From: Gibbula magus
Taxonomy: Eukaryota > Mollusca > Gastropoda > Trochida > Trochidae
Length of the DNA stretch: 64,000 nt
Direction: 5' to 3'
Assembly: GCA_936450465.1 (NCBI GenBank)
Contig: OW388296.1
Location: forward strand, 32,433,875 to 32,497,874
Of this stretch, positions 47,665 through 59,414 are shown piece by piece. The notes beneath the pieces are model-generated. The model ran no database searches, was not told the DNA's origin, and saw only the letters and a list, made by a program, of their open reading frames with translations. Within the stretch, counting starts at the first letter, position 1; each line of letters opens with the position of its first letter. A program made the translations under genes and the position numbers.

Positions 47665-48536
47665 GTGAATATAGATTAAAAAGTAACACAGATAGAGGAA
47701 ATCCGAAATAACCATTCGATAGAACACAAGGTAATGAACATCTCAGCCAAGTTTGGTCCTGAAATATGCAGTTTGAAGAAAGTTATTAGCCTCGCTGTCA
47801 AGTAATGTAGTTTGTGGTCTTCTTTGACTTAGAATAATGTCCGTGTTTTGGGGCCAAATTGGCTATGCGACTCTCTGTAAGAGTGAATAAAGATTAAAAA
47901 GTAAGACAGAAAGAGGAAATCCGAAATAACCATTCGATAGAACACAAGGTTATAAACATCTCAGCCAAGTGTTGTCCTGAAATATGCAGTTTGAAGAAAG
48001 TTATTAGCCTCGCTGTCAAGTAATGTAGTTTGTGGTCTTCTTTGACTTAGAATAATTTCCGTGTTTTTGGGCCAAATTGGCTATCCGACTCTCTGTAAGA
48101 GTGAATATAGATTAAAAAGTAAGACAGATAGAGGAAATACGAAATAATCAGTCGATAGAACACAAGGTAATGAACATCTCAGCCAAGTTTGGTCCTGAAA
48201 TATGCAGTTTGAAGAAAGTTATTAGCCTCGCTGTCAAGTAATGTAGTTTGTGGTCTTCTTTGACTTAGAATAATGTCCGTGTTTTGGGGCCAAATTGGCT
48301 ATGCGACTCTCTGTAAGAGTGAATAAAGATTAAAAAGTAAGACAGAAAGAGGAAATCCGAAATAATCATTCGATAGAACATAAGGTTATGAACATCTCAG
48401 CAAAGTTTGGTCCTGAAATATGCAGTTTGAAGAAAGTTATTAGCCTCGCTGTCAAGTAATGTAGTTTGTGGTCTTCTTAAACTTAGAATAAATTCCGTGT
48501 TTTTCGGCCAAATTGGCTATGCGACTCTCTGTAAGA
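47665..48536 (+). repeat. Lead-in to 13-mer copy B (C, k/a1, b, k)
   Basis: Starts: 47665 (C front, dr back), 47883 (k front, a1 back, GGTTATAAAC), 48101 (GAAATACG, AATCAGTCG), 48319 (k, AATCATTCG, AATAAATTCC). The middle two carry the private tags of 38088 and 38306 at an offset of 9795 bp. The extra monomer here raises the offset to 10,013 bp for everything downstream. The lead-in was therefore copied together with the 13-mer. Confidence 0.87.
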
Positions 48537-51364
48537 GTGAATATAGATTAAAAAGTAAGACAGATAGAGGAAATCCGAAATAACCAGTCGATAGAACATA
48601 AGGTTAGAACATCTCAGCAAAGTTTGGTCCTGAAATATGCAGTTTGAAGAAAGTTATTAGCCTCGCTGTCAAGTAATGTAGTTTGTGGTCTTCTTTGACT
48701 TAGAATAATGTCCGTGTTTTGGGGCCAAATTGGCTATGCGACTCTCTGTAAGAGTGAATAAAGATTAAAAAGTAAGACAGAAAGAGGAAATCCGAAATAA
48801 CCATTCGATAAAACATAAGGTTATGAACATCTCAGCAAAGTTTGGTCCTGAAATATGCAGTTTGAAGAAAGTTATTAGCCTCGCTGTCAAGTAATGTAGT
48901 TTGTGGTCTTCTTTGACTTAGAATAATTTCCGTGTTTTTCGGCCAAATTGGCTATGCGACTCTCTGTAAGAGTGAATATAGATTAAAAAGTAAGACAGAT
49001 AGAGGAAATCCGAAATAACCATTCGATAGAACACAAGGTTATGAACATCTCAGCCAAGTGTTGTCCTGAAATATGCAGTTTGAAGAAAGTTATTAGCCTC
49101 GCTGTCAAGTAATGTAGTTTGTGGTCTTCTTTGACTTAGAATAATTTCCGTGTTTTTGGGCCAAATTGGCTATCCGACTCTCTGTAAGAGTGAATATAGA
49201 TTAAAAAGTAAGACAGATAGAGGAAATCCGAAATAACCAGTCGATAGAACACAAGGTAATGAACATCTCAGCCAAGTTTGGTCCTGAAATATGCAGTTTG
49301 AAGAAAGTTATTAGCCTCGCTGTCAAGTAATGTAGTTTGTGGTCTTCTTTGACTTAGAATAATGTCCGTGTTTTGGGGCCAAATTGGCTATGCGACTCTC
49401 TGTAAGAGTGAATAAAGATTAAAAAGTAAGACAGAAAGAGGAAATCCGAAATAACCATTCGATAGAACATAAGGTTATGAACATCTCAGCAAAGTTTGGT
49501 CCTGAAATATGCAGTTTGAAGAAAGTTATTAGCCTCGCTGTCAAGTAATGTAGTTTGTGGTCTTCTTAAACTTAGAATAATTTCCGTGTTTTTCGGCCAA
49601 ATTGGCTATGCGACTTTCTGTAAGAGTGAATATAGATTAAAAAGTAAGACAGATAGATGAAATCCGAAATAACCATTCGATAGAACACAAGGTTATGAAC
49701 ATCTCAGCCAAGTTTGGTCCTGAAATATGCAGTTTGAAGAAAGTTATTAGCCTCGCTGTCAAGTAATGTAGTTTGTGGTCTTCTTTGACTTAGAATAATG
49801 TCCGTGTTTTGGGGCCAAATTGGCTATGCGACTCTCTGTAAGAGTGAATAAAGATTAAAAAGTAAGACAGAAAGAGGAAATCCGAAATAATCATTCGATA
49901 GAACATAAGGTTATGAACATCTCAGCAAAGTTTGGTCCTGAAATATGCAGTTTGAAGAAAGTTATTAGCCTCGCTGTCAAGTAATGTAGTTTGTGGTCTT
50001 CTTTGACTTAGAATAATGTCCGTGTTTTGGGGCCAAATTGGCTATGCGACTCTCTGTAAGAGTGAATAAAGATTAAAAAGTAAGACAGAAAGAGGAAATC
50101 CGAAATAATCATTCGATAGAACATAAGGTTATGAACATCTCAGCAAAGTTTGGTCCTGAAATATGCAGTTTGAAGAAAGTTATTAGCCTCGCTGTCAAGT
50201 AATGTAGTTTGTGGTCTTCTTAAACTTAGAATAAATTCCGTGTTTTTCGGCCAAATTGGCTATCCGACTCTCTGTAAGAGTGAATATAGATTAAAAAGTA
50301 AGACAGATAGAGGAAATCCGAAATAACCATTCGATAGAACACAAGGTTATGAACATCTCAGCCAAGTGTTGTCCTGAAATATGCAGTTTGAAGAAAGTTA
50401 TTAGCCTCGCTGTCAGTTAATGTAGTTTGTGGTTTTCTTTGACTTAGAATAATTTCTGTGTTTTTCGGCCAAATTGGCTATCCGACTCTCTGTAAGAGTG
50501 AATATAGATTAAAAAGTAAGACAGATAGAGGAAATCCGAAATAACCATTCGATAGAACACAAGTTATGAACATCTCAGCCAAGTGTTGTCCTGAAATATG
50601 CAGTTTGAAAAGTTATTAGCCTCGCTGTCAAGAAATGTAGTTTGGGCTCGTCTTTGACTTAGAATAATTTCCGTGTTTTTGGGCCAAATTGGCTATGCGA
50701 CTCTGTAAGAGTGAATATAGATTAAAAAGTAAGACAGATAGAGGAAATCCGAAATAACCATTCGATAGAACACAAGGTAATGAACATCTCAGCCAAGTTT
50801 GGTCCTGAAATATGCAGTTTGAAGAAAGTTATTAGCCTCGCTGTCAAGTAATGTAGTTTGTGGTCTTCTTAAACTTAGAATAATTTCCGTGTTTTTGGGC
50901 CAAATTGGCTATGCGACTCTCTGTAAGAGTGAATATAGATTAAAAAGTAAGACAGATAGAGGAAATCCGAAATAACCATTCGATAGAACACAAGGTAATG
51001 AACATCTCAGCCAAGTTTGGTCCTGAAATATGCAGTTTGAAGAAAGTTATTAGCCTCGCTGTCAATTAATGTAGTTTGTGGTCTTCTTTGACTTAGAATA
51101 ATTTCAGTGTTTTTCGGCCAAATTGGCTATACGACTCTCTGTAAGAGTGAATATAGATTAAAAAGTAAGACAGATAGAGGAAATCTGAAATAAACATTCG
51201 ATAGAACACAAGGTTATGAACATCTCAGCAAAGTGTTGTCCTGAAATATGCAGTTTGAAGAAAGTTATTAGCCTCGCTGTCAAGTAATATAGTTTGTGGT
51301 CTTCTTTGACTTAGAATAATTTCCGTGTTTTTTGGCCAAATTGGCTATCCGACTCTCTGTAAGA
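48537..51364 (+). repeat. 13-mer HOR copy B (2828 bp)
   Basis: Starts: 48537 (n), 48754, 48972, 49190, 49408, 49626, 49844, 50062, 50280 (S), 50498 (D), 50711 (f), 50929 (N), 51147 (R). Order and lengths equal copy A. Differences I saw: GATAGATGAAATCC in 49626 and AAACATTCG in 51147. Copy B is followed directly by another n monomer, so B and C are true tandem neighbours with a 2828-bp period. Confidence 0.92.
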
Positions 51365-53974
51365 GTGAATATAGATTAAAAAGTAAGACAGATAGAGGAA
51401 ATCCGAAATAACCAGTCGATAGAACATAAGGTTAGAACATCTCAGCAAAGTTTGGTCCTGAAATATGCAGTTTGAAGAAAGTTATTAGCCTCGCTGTCAA
51501 GTAATGTAGTTTGTGGTCTTCTTTGACTTAGAATAATGTCCGTGTTTTGGGGCCAAATTGGCTATGCGACTCTCTGTAAGAGTGAATAAAGATTAAAAAG
51601 TAAGACAGAAAGAGGAAATCCGAAATAACCATTCGATAAAACATAAGGTTATGAACATCTCAGCAAAGTTTGGTCCTGAAATATGCAGTTTGAAGAAAGT
51701 TATTAGCCTCGCTGTCAAGTAATGTAGTTTGTGGTCTTCTTTGACTTAGAATAATTTCCGTGTTTTTCGGCCAAATTGGCTATGCGACTCTCTGTAAGAG
51801 TGAATATAGATTAAAAAGTAAGACAGATAGAGGAAATCCGAAATAACCATTCGATAGAACACAAGGTTATGAACATCTCAGCCAAGTGTTGTCCTGAAAT
51901 ATGCAGTTTGAAGAAAGTTATTAGCCTCGCTGTCAAGTAATGTAGTTTGTGGTCTTCTTTGACTTAGAATAATTTCCGTGTTTTTGGGCCAAATTGGCTA
52001 TCCGACTCTCTGTAAGAGTGAATATAGATTAAAAAGTAAGACAGATAGAGGAAATCCGAAATAACCAGTCGATAGAACACAAGGTAATGAACATCTCAGC
52101 CAAGTTTGGTCCTGAAATATGCAGTTTGAAGAAAGTTATTAGCCTCGCTGTCAAGTAATGTAGTTTGTGGTCTTCTTTGACTTAGAATAATGTCCGTGTT
52201 TTGGGGCCAAATTGGCTATGCGACTCTCTGTAAGAGTGAATAAAGATTAAAAAGTAAGACAGAAAGAGGAAATCCGAAATAACCATTCGATAGAACATAA
52301 GGTTATGAACATCTCAGCAAAGTTTGGTCCTGAAATATGCAGTTTGAAGAAAGTTATTAGCCTCGCTGTCAAGTAATGTAGTTTGTGGTCTTCTTAAACT
52401 TAGAATAATTTCCGTGTTTTTCGGCCAAATTGGCTATGCGACTTTCTGTAAGAGTGAATATAGATTAAAAAGTAAGACAGATAGAGGAAATCCGAAATAA
52501 CCATTCGATAGAACACAAGGTTATGAACATCTCAGCCAAGTTTGGTCCTGAAATATGCAGTTTGAAGAAAGTTATTAGCCTCGCTGTCAAGTAATGTAGT
52601 TTGTGGTCTTCTTTGACTTAGAATAATGTCCGTGTTTTGGGGCCAAATTGGCTATGCGACTCTCTGTAAGAGTGAATAAAGATTAAAAAGTAAGACAGAA
52701 AGAGGAAATCCGAAATAATCATTCGATAGAACATAAGGTTATGAACATCTCAGCAAAGTTTGGTCCTGAAATATGCAGTTTGAAGAAAGTTATTAGCCTC
52801 GCTGTCAAGTAATGTAGTTTGTGGTCTTCTTTGACTTAGAATAATGTCCGTGTTTTGGGGCCAAATTGGCTATGCGACTCTCTGTAAGAGTGAATAAAGA
52901 TTAAAAAGTAAGACAGAAAGAGGAAATCCGAAATAATCATTCGATAGAACATAAGGTTATGAACATCTCAGCAAAGTTTGGTCCTGAAATATGCAGTTTG
53001 AAGAAAGTTATTAGCCTCGCTGTCAAGTAATGTAGTTTGTGGTTTTCTTTGACTTAGAATAATTTCTGTGTTTTTCGGCCAAATTGGCTATCCGACTCTC
53101 TGTAAGAGTGAATATAGATTAAAAAGTAAGACAGATAGAGGAAATCCGAAATAACCATTCGATAGAACACAAGTTATGAACATCTCAGCCAAGTGTTGTC
53201 CTGAAATATGCAGTTTGAAAAGTTATTAGCCTCGCTGTCAAGAAATGTAGTTTGGGCTCGTCTTTGACTTAGAATAATTTCCGTGTTTTTGGGCCAAATT
53301 GGCTATGCGACTCTGTAAGAGTGAATATAGATTAAAAAGTAAGACAGATAGAGGAAATCCGAAATAACCATTCGATAGAACACAAGGTAATGAACATCTC
53401 AGCCAAGTTTGGTCCTGAAATATGCAGTTTGAAGAAAGTTATTAGCCTCGCTGTCAAGTAATGTAGTTTGTGGTCTTCTTAAACTTAGAATAATTTCCGT
53501 GTTTTTGGGCCAAATTGGCTATGCGACTCTCTGTAAGAGTGAATATAGATTAAAAAGTAAGACAGATAGAGGAAATCCGAAATAACCATTCGATAGAACA
53601 CAAGGTAATGAACATCTCAGCCAAGTTTGGTCCTGAAATATGCAGTTTGAAGAAAGTTATTAGCCTCGCTGTCAATTAATGTAGTTTGTGGTCTTCTTTG
53701 ACTTAGAATAATTTCAGTGTTTTTCGGCCAAATTGGCTATACGACTCTCTGTAAGAGTGAATATAGATTAAAAAGTAAGACAGATAGAGGAAATCTGAAA
53801 TAACCATTCGATAGAACACAAGGTTATGAACATCTCAGCAAAGTGTTGTCCTGAAATATGCAGTTTGAAGAAAGTTATTAGCCTCGCTGTCAAGTAATAT
53901 AGTTTGTGGTCTTCTTTGACTTAGAATAATTTCCGTGTTTTTTGGCCAAATTGGCTATCCGACTCTCTGTAAGA
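51365..53974 (+). repeat. 13-mer HOR copy C, one monomer short (2610 bp)
   Basis: Starts: 51365 (n), 51582, 51800, 52018, 52236, 52454, 52672, 52890, 53108 (D), 53321 (f), 53539 (N), 53757 (R). It follows copy B through the k monomers but has twelve members. The separate k (AATAAATTCC) and S monomers of copies A and B are replaced by the single chimera at 52890. The unit is exactly 218 bp shorter than A and B. Confidence 0.92.
52890..53107 (+). repeat. Chimeric k/S monomer in 13-mer copy C
   Basis: The front is a k monomer: GAATAAAG, GACAGAAAG, AATCATTCG, AGCAAAG. It also keeps the ordinary GTCAAGTAATG. The back is an S monomer: GGTTTTC, TTTCTGTG, CTATCCGAC. The switch must lie between the GTCAAG site (near 53024) and GGTTTTC (near 53042), in a stretch identical in both parents. 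An in-register crossover between position 8 and position 9 of the unit would delete exactly one monomer, as seen. Confidence 0.88.
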
Positions 53975-55931
53975 GTGAATATAGATTAAAAAGTAAGACA
54001 GATAGAGGAAATCCGAAATAACCAGTCGATAGAACACAAGGTAATGAACATCTCAGCCAAGTTTGGTCCTGAAATATGCAGTTTGAAGAAAGTTATTAGC
54101 CTCGCTGTCAAGTAATGTAGTTTGTGGTCTTCTTTGACTTAGAATAATGTCCGTGTTTTGGGGCCAAATTGGCTATGCGACTCTCTGTAAGAGTGAATAA
54201 AGATTAAAAAGTAAGACAGAAAGAGGAAATCCGAAATAACCATTCGATAGAACATAAGGTTATGAACATCTCAGCAAAGTTTGGTCCTGAAATATGCAGT
54301 TTGAAGAAAGTTATTAGCCTCGCTGTCAAGTAATGTAGTTTGTGGTCTTCTTAAACTTAGAATAATTTCCGTGTTTTTCGGCCAAATTGGCTATGCGACT
54401 TTCTGTAAGAGTGAATATAGATTAAAAAGTAAGACAGATAGAGGAAATCCGAAATAACCATTCGATAGAACACAAGGTTATGAACATCTCAGCCAAGTTT
54501 GGTCCTGAAATATGCAGTTTGAAGAAAGTTATTAGCCTCGCTGTCAAGTAATGTAGTTTGTGGTCTTCTTTGACTTAGAATAATGTCCGTGTTTTGGGGC
54601 CAAATTGGCTATGCGACTCTCTGTAAGAGTGAATAAAGATTAAAAAGTAAGACAGAAAGAGGAAATCCGAAATAATCATTCGATAGAACATAAGGTTATG
54701 AACATCTCAGCAAAGTTTGGTCCTGAAATATGCAGTTTGAAGAAAGTTATTAGCCTCGCTGTCAAGTAATGTAGTTTGTGGTCTTCTTTGACTTAGAATA
54801 ATGTCCGTGTTTTGGGGCCAAATTGGCTATGCGACTCTCTGTAAGAGTGAATAAAGATTAAAAAGTAAGACAGAAAGAGGAAATCCGAAATAACCATTCG
54901 ATAGAACATAAGGTTATGAACATCTCAGCAAAGTTTGGTCCTGAAATATGCAGTTTGAAGAAAGTTATTAGCCTCGCTGTCAAGTAATGTAGTTTGTGGT
55001 CTTCTTAAACTTAGAATAATTTCCGTGTTTTTCGGCCAAATTGGCTATGCGACTTTCTGTAAGAGTGAATATAGATTAAAAAGTAAGACAGATAGAGGAA
55101 ATCCGAAATAACCATTCGATAGAACACAAGGTTATGAACATCTCAGCCAAGTTTGGTCCTGAAATATGCAGTTTGAAGAAAGTTATTAGCCTCGCTGTCA
55201 AGTAATGTAGTTTGTGGTCTTCTTTGACTTAGAATAATGTCCGTGTTTTGGGGCCAAATTGGCTATGCGACTCTCTGTAAGAGTGAATAAAGATTAAAAA
55301 GTAAGACAGAAAGAGGAAATCCGAAATAATCATTCGATAGAACATAAGGTTATGAACATCTCAGCAAAGTTTGGTCCTGAAATATGCAGTTTGAAGAAAG
55401 TTATTAGCCTCGCTGTCAAGTAATGTAGTTTGTGGTCTTCTTAAACTTAGAATAAATTCCGTGTTTTTCGGCCAAATTGGCTATCCGACTCTCTGTAAGA
55501 GTGAATATAGATTAAAAAGTAAGACAGATAGAGGAAATCCGAAATAACCATTCGATAGAACACAAGGTTATGAACATCTCAGCCAAGTGTTGTCCTGAAA
55601 TATGCAGTTTGAAGAAAGTTATTAGCCTCGCTGTCAGTTAATGTAGTTTGTGGTTTTCTTTGACTTAGAATAATTTCTGTGTTTTTCGGCCAAATTGGCT
55701 ATCCGACTCTCTGTAAGAGTGAATATAGATTAAAAAGTAAGACAGATAGAGGAAATCCGAAATAACCATTCGATAGAACACAAGTTATGAACATCTCAGC
55801 CAAGTGTTGTCCTGAAATATGCAGTTTGAAAAGTTATTAGCCTCGCTGTCAAGAAATGTAGTTTGGGCTCGTCTTTGACTTAGAATAATTTCCGTGTTTT
55901 TGGGCCAAATTGGCTATGCGACTCTGTAAGA
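53975..55931 (+). repeat. Nine-monomer S-D unit following copy C (1957 bp)
   Basis: Starts: 53975 (b), 54193, 54411, 54629, 54847, 55065, 55283 (k, AATAAATTCC), 55501 (S), 55719 (D). It repeats 41352-43308 monomer for monomer. Its position after copy C equals the position of 41352 after copy A, so the 13-mer plus nine-mer were transferred or amplified as one segment of at least 4.5 kb. Confidence 0.9.
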
Positions 55932-56580
55932 GTGAATATAGATTAAAAAGTAAGACAGATAGAGGAAATCCGAAATAATCATTCGATAGAACATAAGGTT
56001 ATGAACATCTCAGCAAAGTTTGGTCCTGAAATATGCAGTTTGAAGAAAGTTATTAGCCTCGCTGTCAAGTAATGTAGTTTGTGGTCTTCTTAAACTTAGA
56101 ATAAATTCCGTGTTTTTCGGCCAAATTGGCTATCCGACTCTCTGTAAGAGTGAATATAGATTAAAAAGTAAGACAGATAGAGGAAATCCGAAATAACCAT
56201 TCGATAGAACACAAGGTTATGAACATCTCAGCCAAGTGTTGTCCTGAAATATGCAGTTTGAAGAAAGTTATTAGCCTCGCTGTCAGTTAATGTAGTTTGT
56301 GGTTTTCTTTGACTTAGAATAATTTCTGTGTTTTTCGGCCAAATTGGCTATCCGACTCTCTGTAAGAGTGAATATAGATTAAAAAGTAAGACAGATAGAG
56401 GAAATCCGAAATAACCATTCGATAGAACACAAGTTATGAACATCTCAGCCAAGTGTTGTCCTGAAATATGCAGTTTGAAAAGTTATTAGCCTCGCTGTCA
56501 AGAAATGTAGTTTGGGCTCGTCTTTGACTTAGAATAATTTCCGTGTTTTTGGGCCAAATTGGCTATGCGACTCTGTAAGA
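55932..56580 (+). repeat. 649-bp tandem duplication of the k-S-D trio
   Basis: Monomers 55932, 56150 (S) and 56368 (D) repeat 55283-55931 at an offset of 649 bp. The first is chimeric: it starts GAATATAG/GACAGATAG like the f copy that should follow D, then switches at AATCATTCG to a k copy with CTTAAAC and AATAAATTCC. The breakpoint lies near 55975, between GACAGATAG and AATCATTCG. The event looks like a very recent unequal exchange. Confidence 0.9.
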
Positions 56581-59414
56581 GTGAATATAGATTAAAAAGT
56601 AAGACAGATAGAGGAAATCCGAAATAACCATTCGATAGAACACAAGGTAATGAACATCTCAGCCAAGTTTGGTCCTGAAATATGCAGTTTGAAGAAAGTT
56701 ATTAGCCTCGCTGTCAAGTAATGTAGTTTGTGGTCTTCTTAAACTTAGAATAATTTCCGTGTTTTTGGGCCAAATTGGCTATGCGACTCTCTGTAAGAGT
56801 GAATATAGATTAAAAAGTAAGACAGATAGAGGAAATCCGAAATAACCATTCGATAGAACACAAGGTAATGAACATCTCAGCCAAGTTTGGTCCTGAAATA
56901 TGCAGTTTGAAGAAAGTTATTAGCCTCGCTGTCAATTAATGTAGTTTGTGGTCTTCTTTGACTTAGAATAATTTCCGTGTTTTTGGGCCAAATTGGCTAT
57001 GCGACTCTCTGTAAAAGTGAATATAGATTAAAAAGTAAGACAGATAGAGGAAATCTGAAATAACCATTCGATAGAACACAAGGTTATGAACATCTCAGCC
57101 AAGTGTTGTCCTGAAATATGCAGTTTGAAGAAAGTTATTAGCCTCGCTGTCAAGTAATATAGTTTGTGGTCTTCTTTGACTTAGAATAATTTCCGTGTTT
57201 TTTGGCCAAATTGGCTATCCGACTCTCTGTAAGAGTGAATATAGATTAAAAAGTAAGACAGATAGAGGAAATCCGAAATAACCAGTCGATAGAACACAAG
57301 GTAATGAACATCTCAGCCAAGTTTGGTCCTGAAATATGCAGTTTGAAGAAAGTTATTAGCCTCGCTGTCAAGTAATGTAGTTTGTGGTCTTCTTAAACTT
57401 AGAATAATTTCCGTGTTTTTGGGCCAAATTGGCTATGCGACTCTCTGTAAGAGTGAATATAGATTAAAAAGTAAGACAGATAGAGGAAATCCGAAATAAC
57501 CATTCGATAGAACACAAGGTAATGAACATCTCAGCCAAGTTTGGTCCTGAAATATGCAGTTTGAAGAAAGTTATTAGCCTCGCTGTCAATTAATGTAGTT
57601 TGTGGTCTTCTTTGACTTAGAATAATTTCAGTGTTTTTCGGCCAAATTGGCTATACGACTCTCTGTAAGAGTGAATATAGATTAAAAAGTAAGACAGATA
57701 GAGGAAATCTGAAATAACCATTCGATAGAACACAAGGTTATGAACATCTCAGCCAAGTGTTGTCCTGAAATATGCAGTTTGAAGAAAGTTATTAGCCTCG
57801 CTGTCAAGTAATATAGTTTGTGGTCTTCTTTGACTTAGAATAATTTCCGTGTTTTTTGGCCAAATTGGCTATCCGACTCTCTGTAAGAGTGAATATAGAT
57901 TAAAAAGTAAGACAGATAGAGGAAATCCGAAATAACCAGTCGATAGAACACAAGGTAATGAACATCTCAGCCAAGTTTGGTCCTGAAATATGCAGTTCGA
58001 AGAACGTTATTAGCCTCGCTGTCAAGTAATGTAGTTTGTGGTCTTCTTTGACTTAGAATAATTTCCGTGTTTTGAGGCCAAATTGGCTATGCGACTCTCT
58101 GTAAGAGTGAATATAGATTAAAAAGGAAGACAGATAGAGAGAATCCGAAATAACCATTCGATAGAACACAAGGTTATGAACATCTCAGCCAAGTTTGGTC
58201 CTGAAATATGCAGTTTGAAGAAAGTTATTAGCCTCGCTGTCAAGTAATGTAGTTTGTGGTCTTCTTAAACTTAGAATAATTTCCGTGTTTTTGGGCCAAA
58301 TTGGCTATGCGACTCTCTGTAAGAGTGAATATAGATTAAAAAGTAAGACAGATAGAGGAAATCCGAAATAACCATTCGATAGAACACAAGGTAATGAACA
58401 TCTCAGCCAAGTTTGGTCCTGAAATATGCAGTTTGAAGAAAGTTATTAGCCTCGCTGTCAATTAATGTAGTTTGTGGTCTTCTTTGACTTAGAATAATTT
58501 CAGTGTTTTTCGTCCAAATTGGCTATACGACTCTCTGTAAGAGTGAATATAGATTAAAAAGTAAGACAGATAGAGGAAATCTGAAATAACCATTCGATAG
58601 AACACAAGGTTATGAACATCTCAGCCAAGTGTTGTCCTGAAATATGCAGTTTGAAGAAAGTTATTAGCCTCGCTGTCAAGTAATATAGTTTGTGGTCTTC
58701 TTTGACTTAGAATAATTTCCGTGTTTTTTGGCCAAATTGGCTATCCGACTCTCTGTAAGAGTGAATATAGATTAAAAAGTAAGACAGATAGAGGAAATCC
58801 GAAATAACCAGTCGATAGAACACAAGGTAATGAACATCTCAGCCAAGTTTGGTCCTGAAATATGCAGTTTGAAGAAAGTTATTAGCCTCGCTGTCAAGTA
58901 ATGTAGTTTGTGGTCTTCTTAAACTTAGAATAATTTCCGTGTTTTTGGGCCAAATTGGCTATGCGACTCTCTGTAAGAGTGAATATAGATTAAAAAGTAA
59001 GACAGATAGAGGAAATCCGAAATAACCATTCGATAGAACACAAGGTAATGAACATCTCAGCCAAGTTTGGTCCTGAAATATGCAGTTTGAAGAAAGTTAT
59101 TAGCCTCGCTGTCAATTAATGTAGTTTGTGGTCTTCTTTGACTTAGAATAATTTCAGTGTTTTTCGGCCAAATTGGCTATACGACTCTCTGTAAGAGTGA
59201 ATATAGATTAAAAAGTAAGACAGATAGAGGAAATCTGAAATAACCATTCGATAGAACACAAGGTTATGAACATCTCAGCCAAGTGTTGTCCTGAAATATG
59301 CAGTTTGAAGAAAGTTATTAGCCTCGCTGTCAAGTAATATAGTTTGTGGTCTTCTTTGACTTAGAATAATTTCCGTGTTTTTTGGCCAAATTGGCTATCC
59401 GACTCTCTGTAAGA
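56581..59414 (+). repeat. N-R-b trimer domain (654-bp period)
   Basis: Starts: 56581 (f), 56799 (N), 57017 (R), 57235 (b/f), 57453 (N), 57671 (R), 57889 (Y, TTTTGAGGCC), 58107 (AAAAGGAAGACAG, GAGAGAATCC, f-like back), 58325 (N, CGTCCAAATT), 58543 (R), 58761 (b/f), 58979 (N), 59197 (R). N monomers are spaced 654, 872 and 654 bp apart. The 57235 and 58761 copies join a b front to an f back; where they occur the separate f monomer is absent. So the ancestral f-N-R-b tetramer became a trimer by one-monomer deletion and then spread. Confidence 0.88.
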
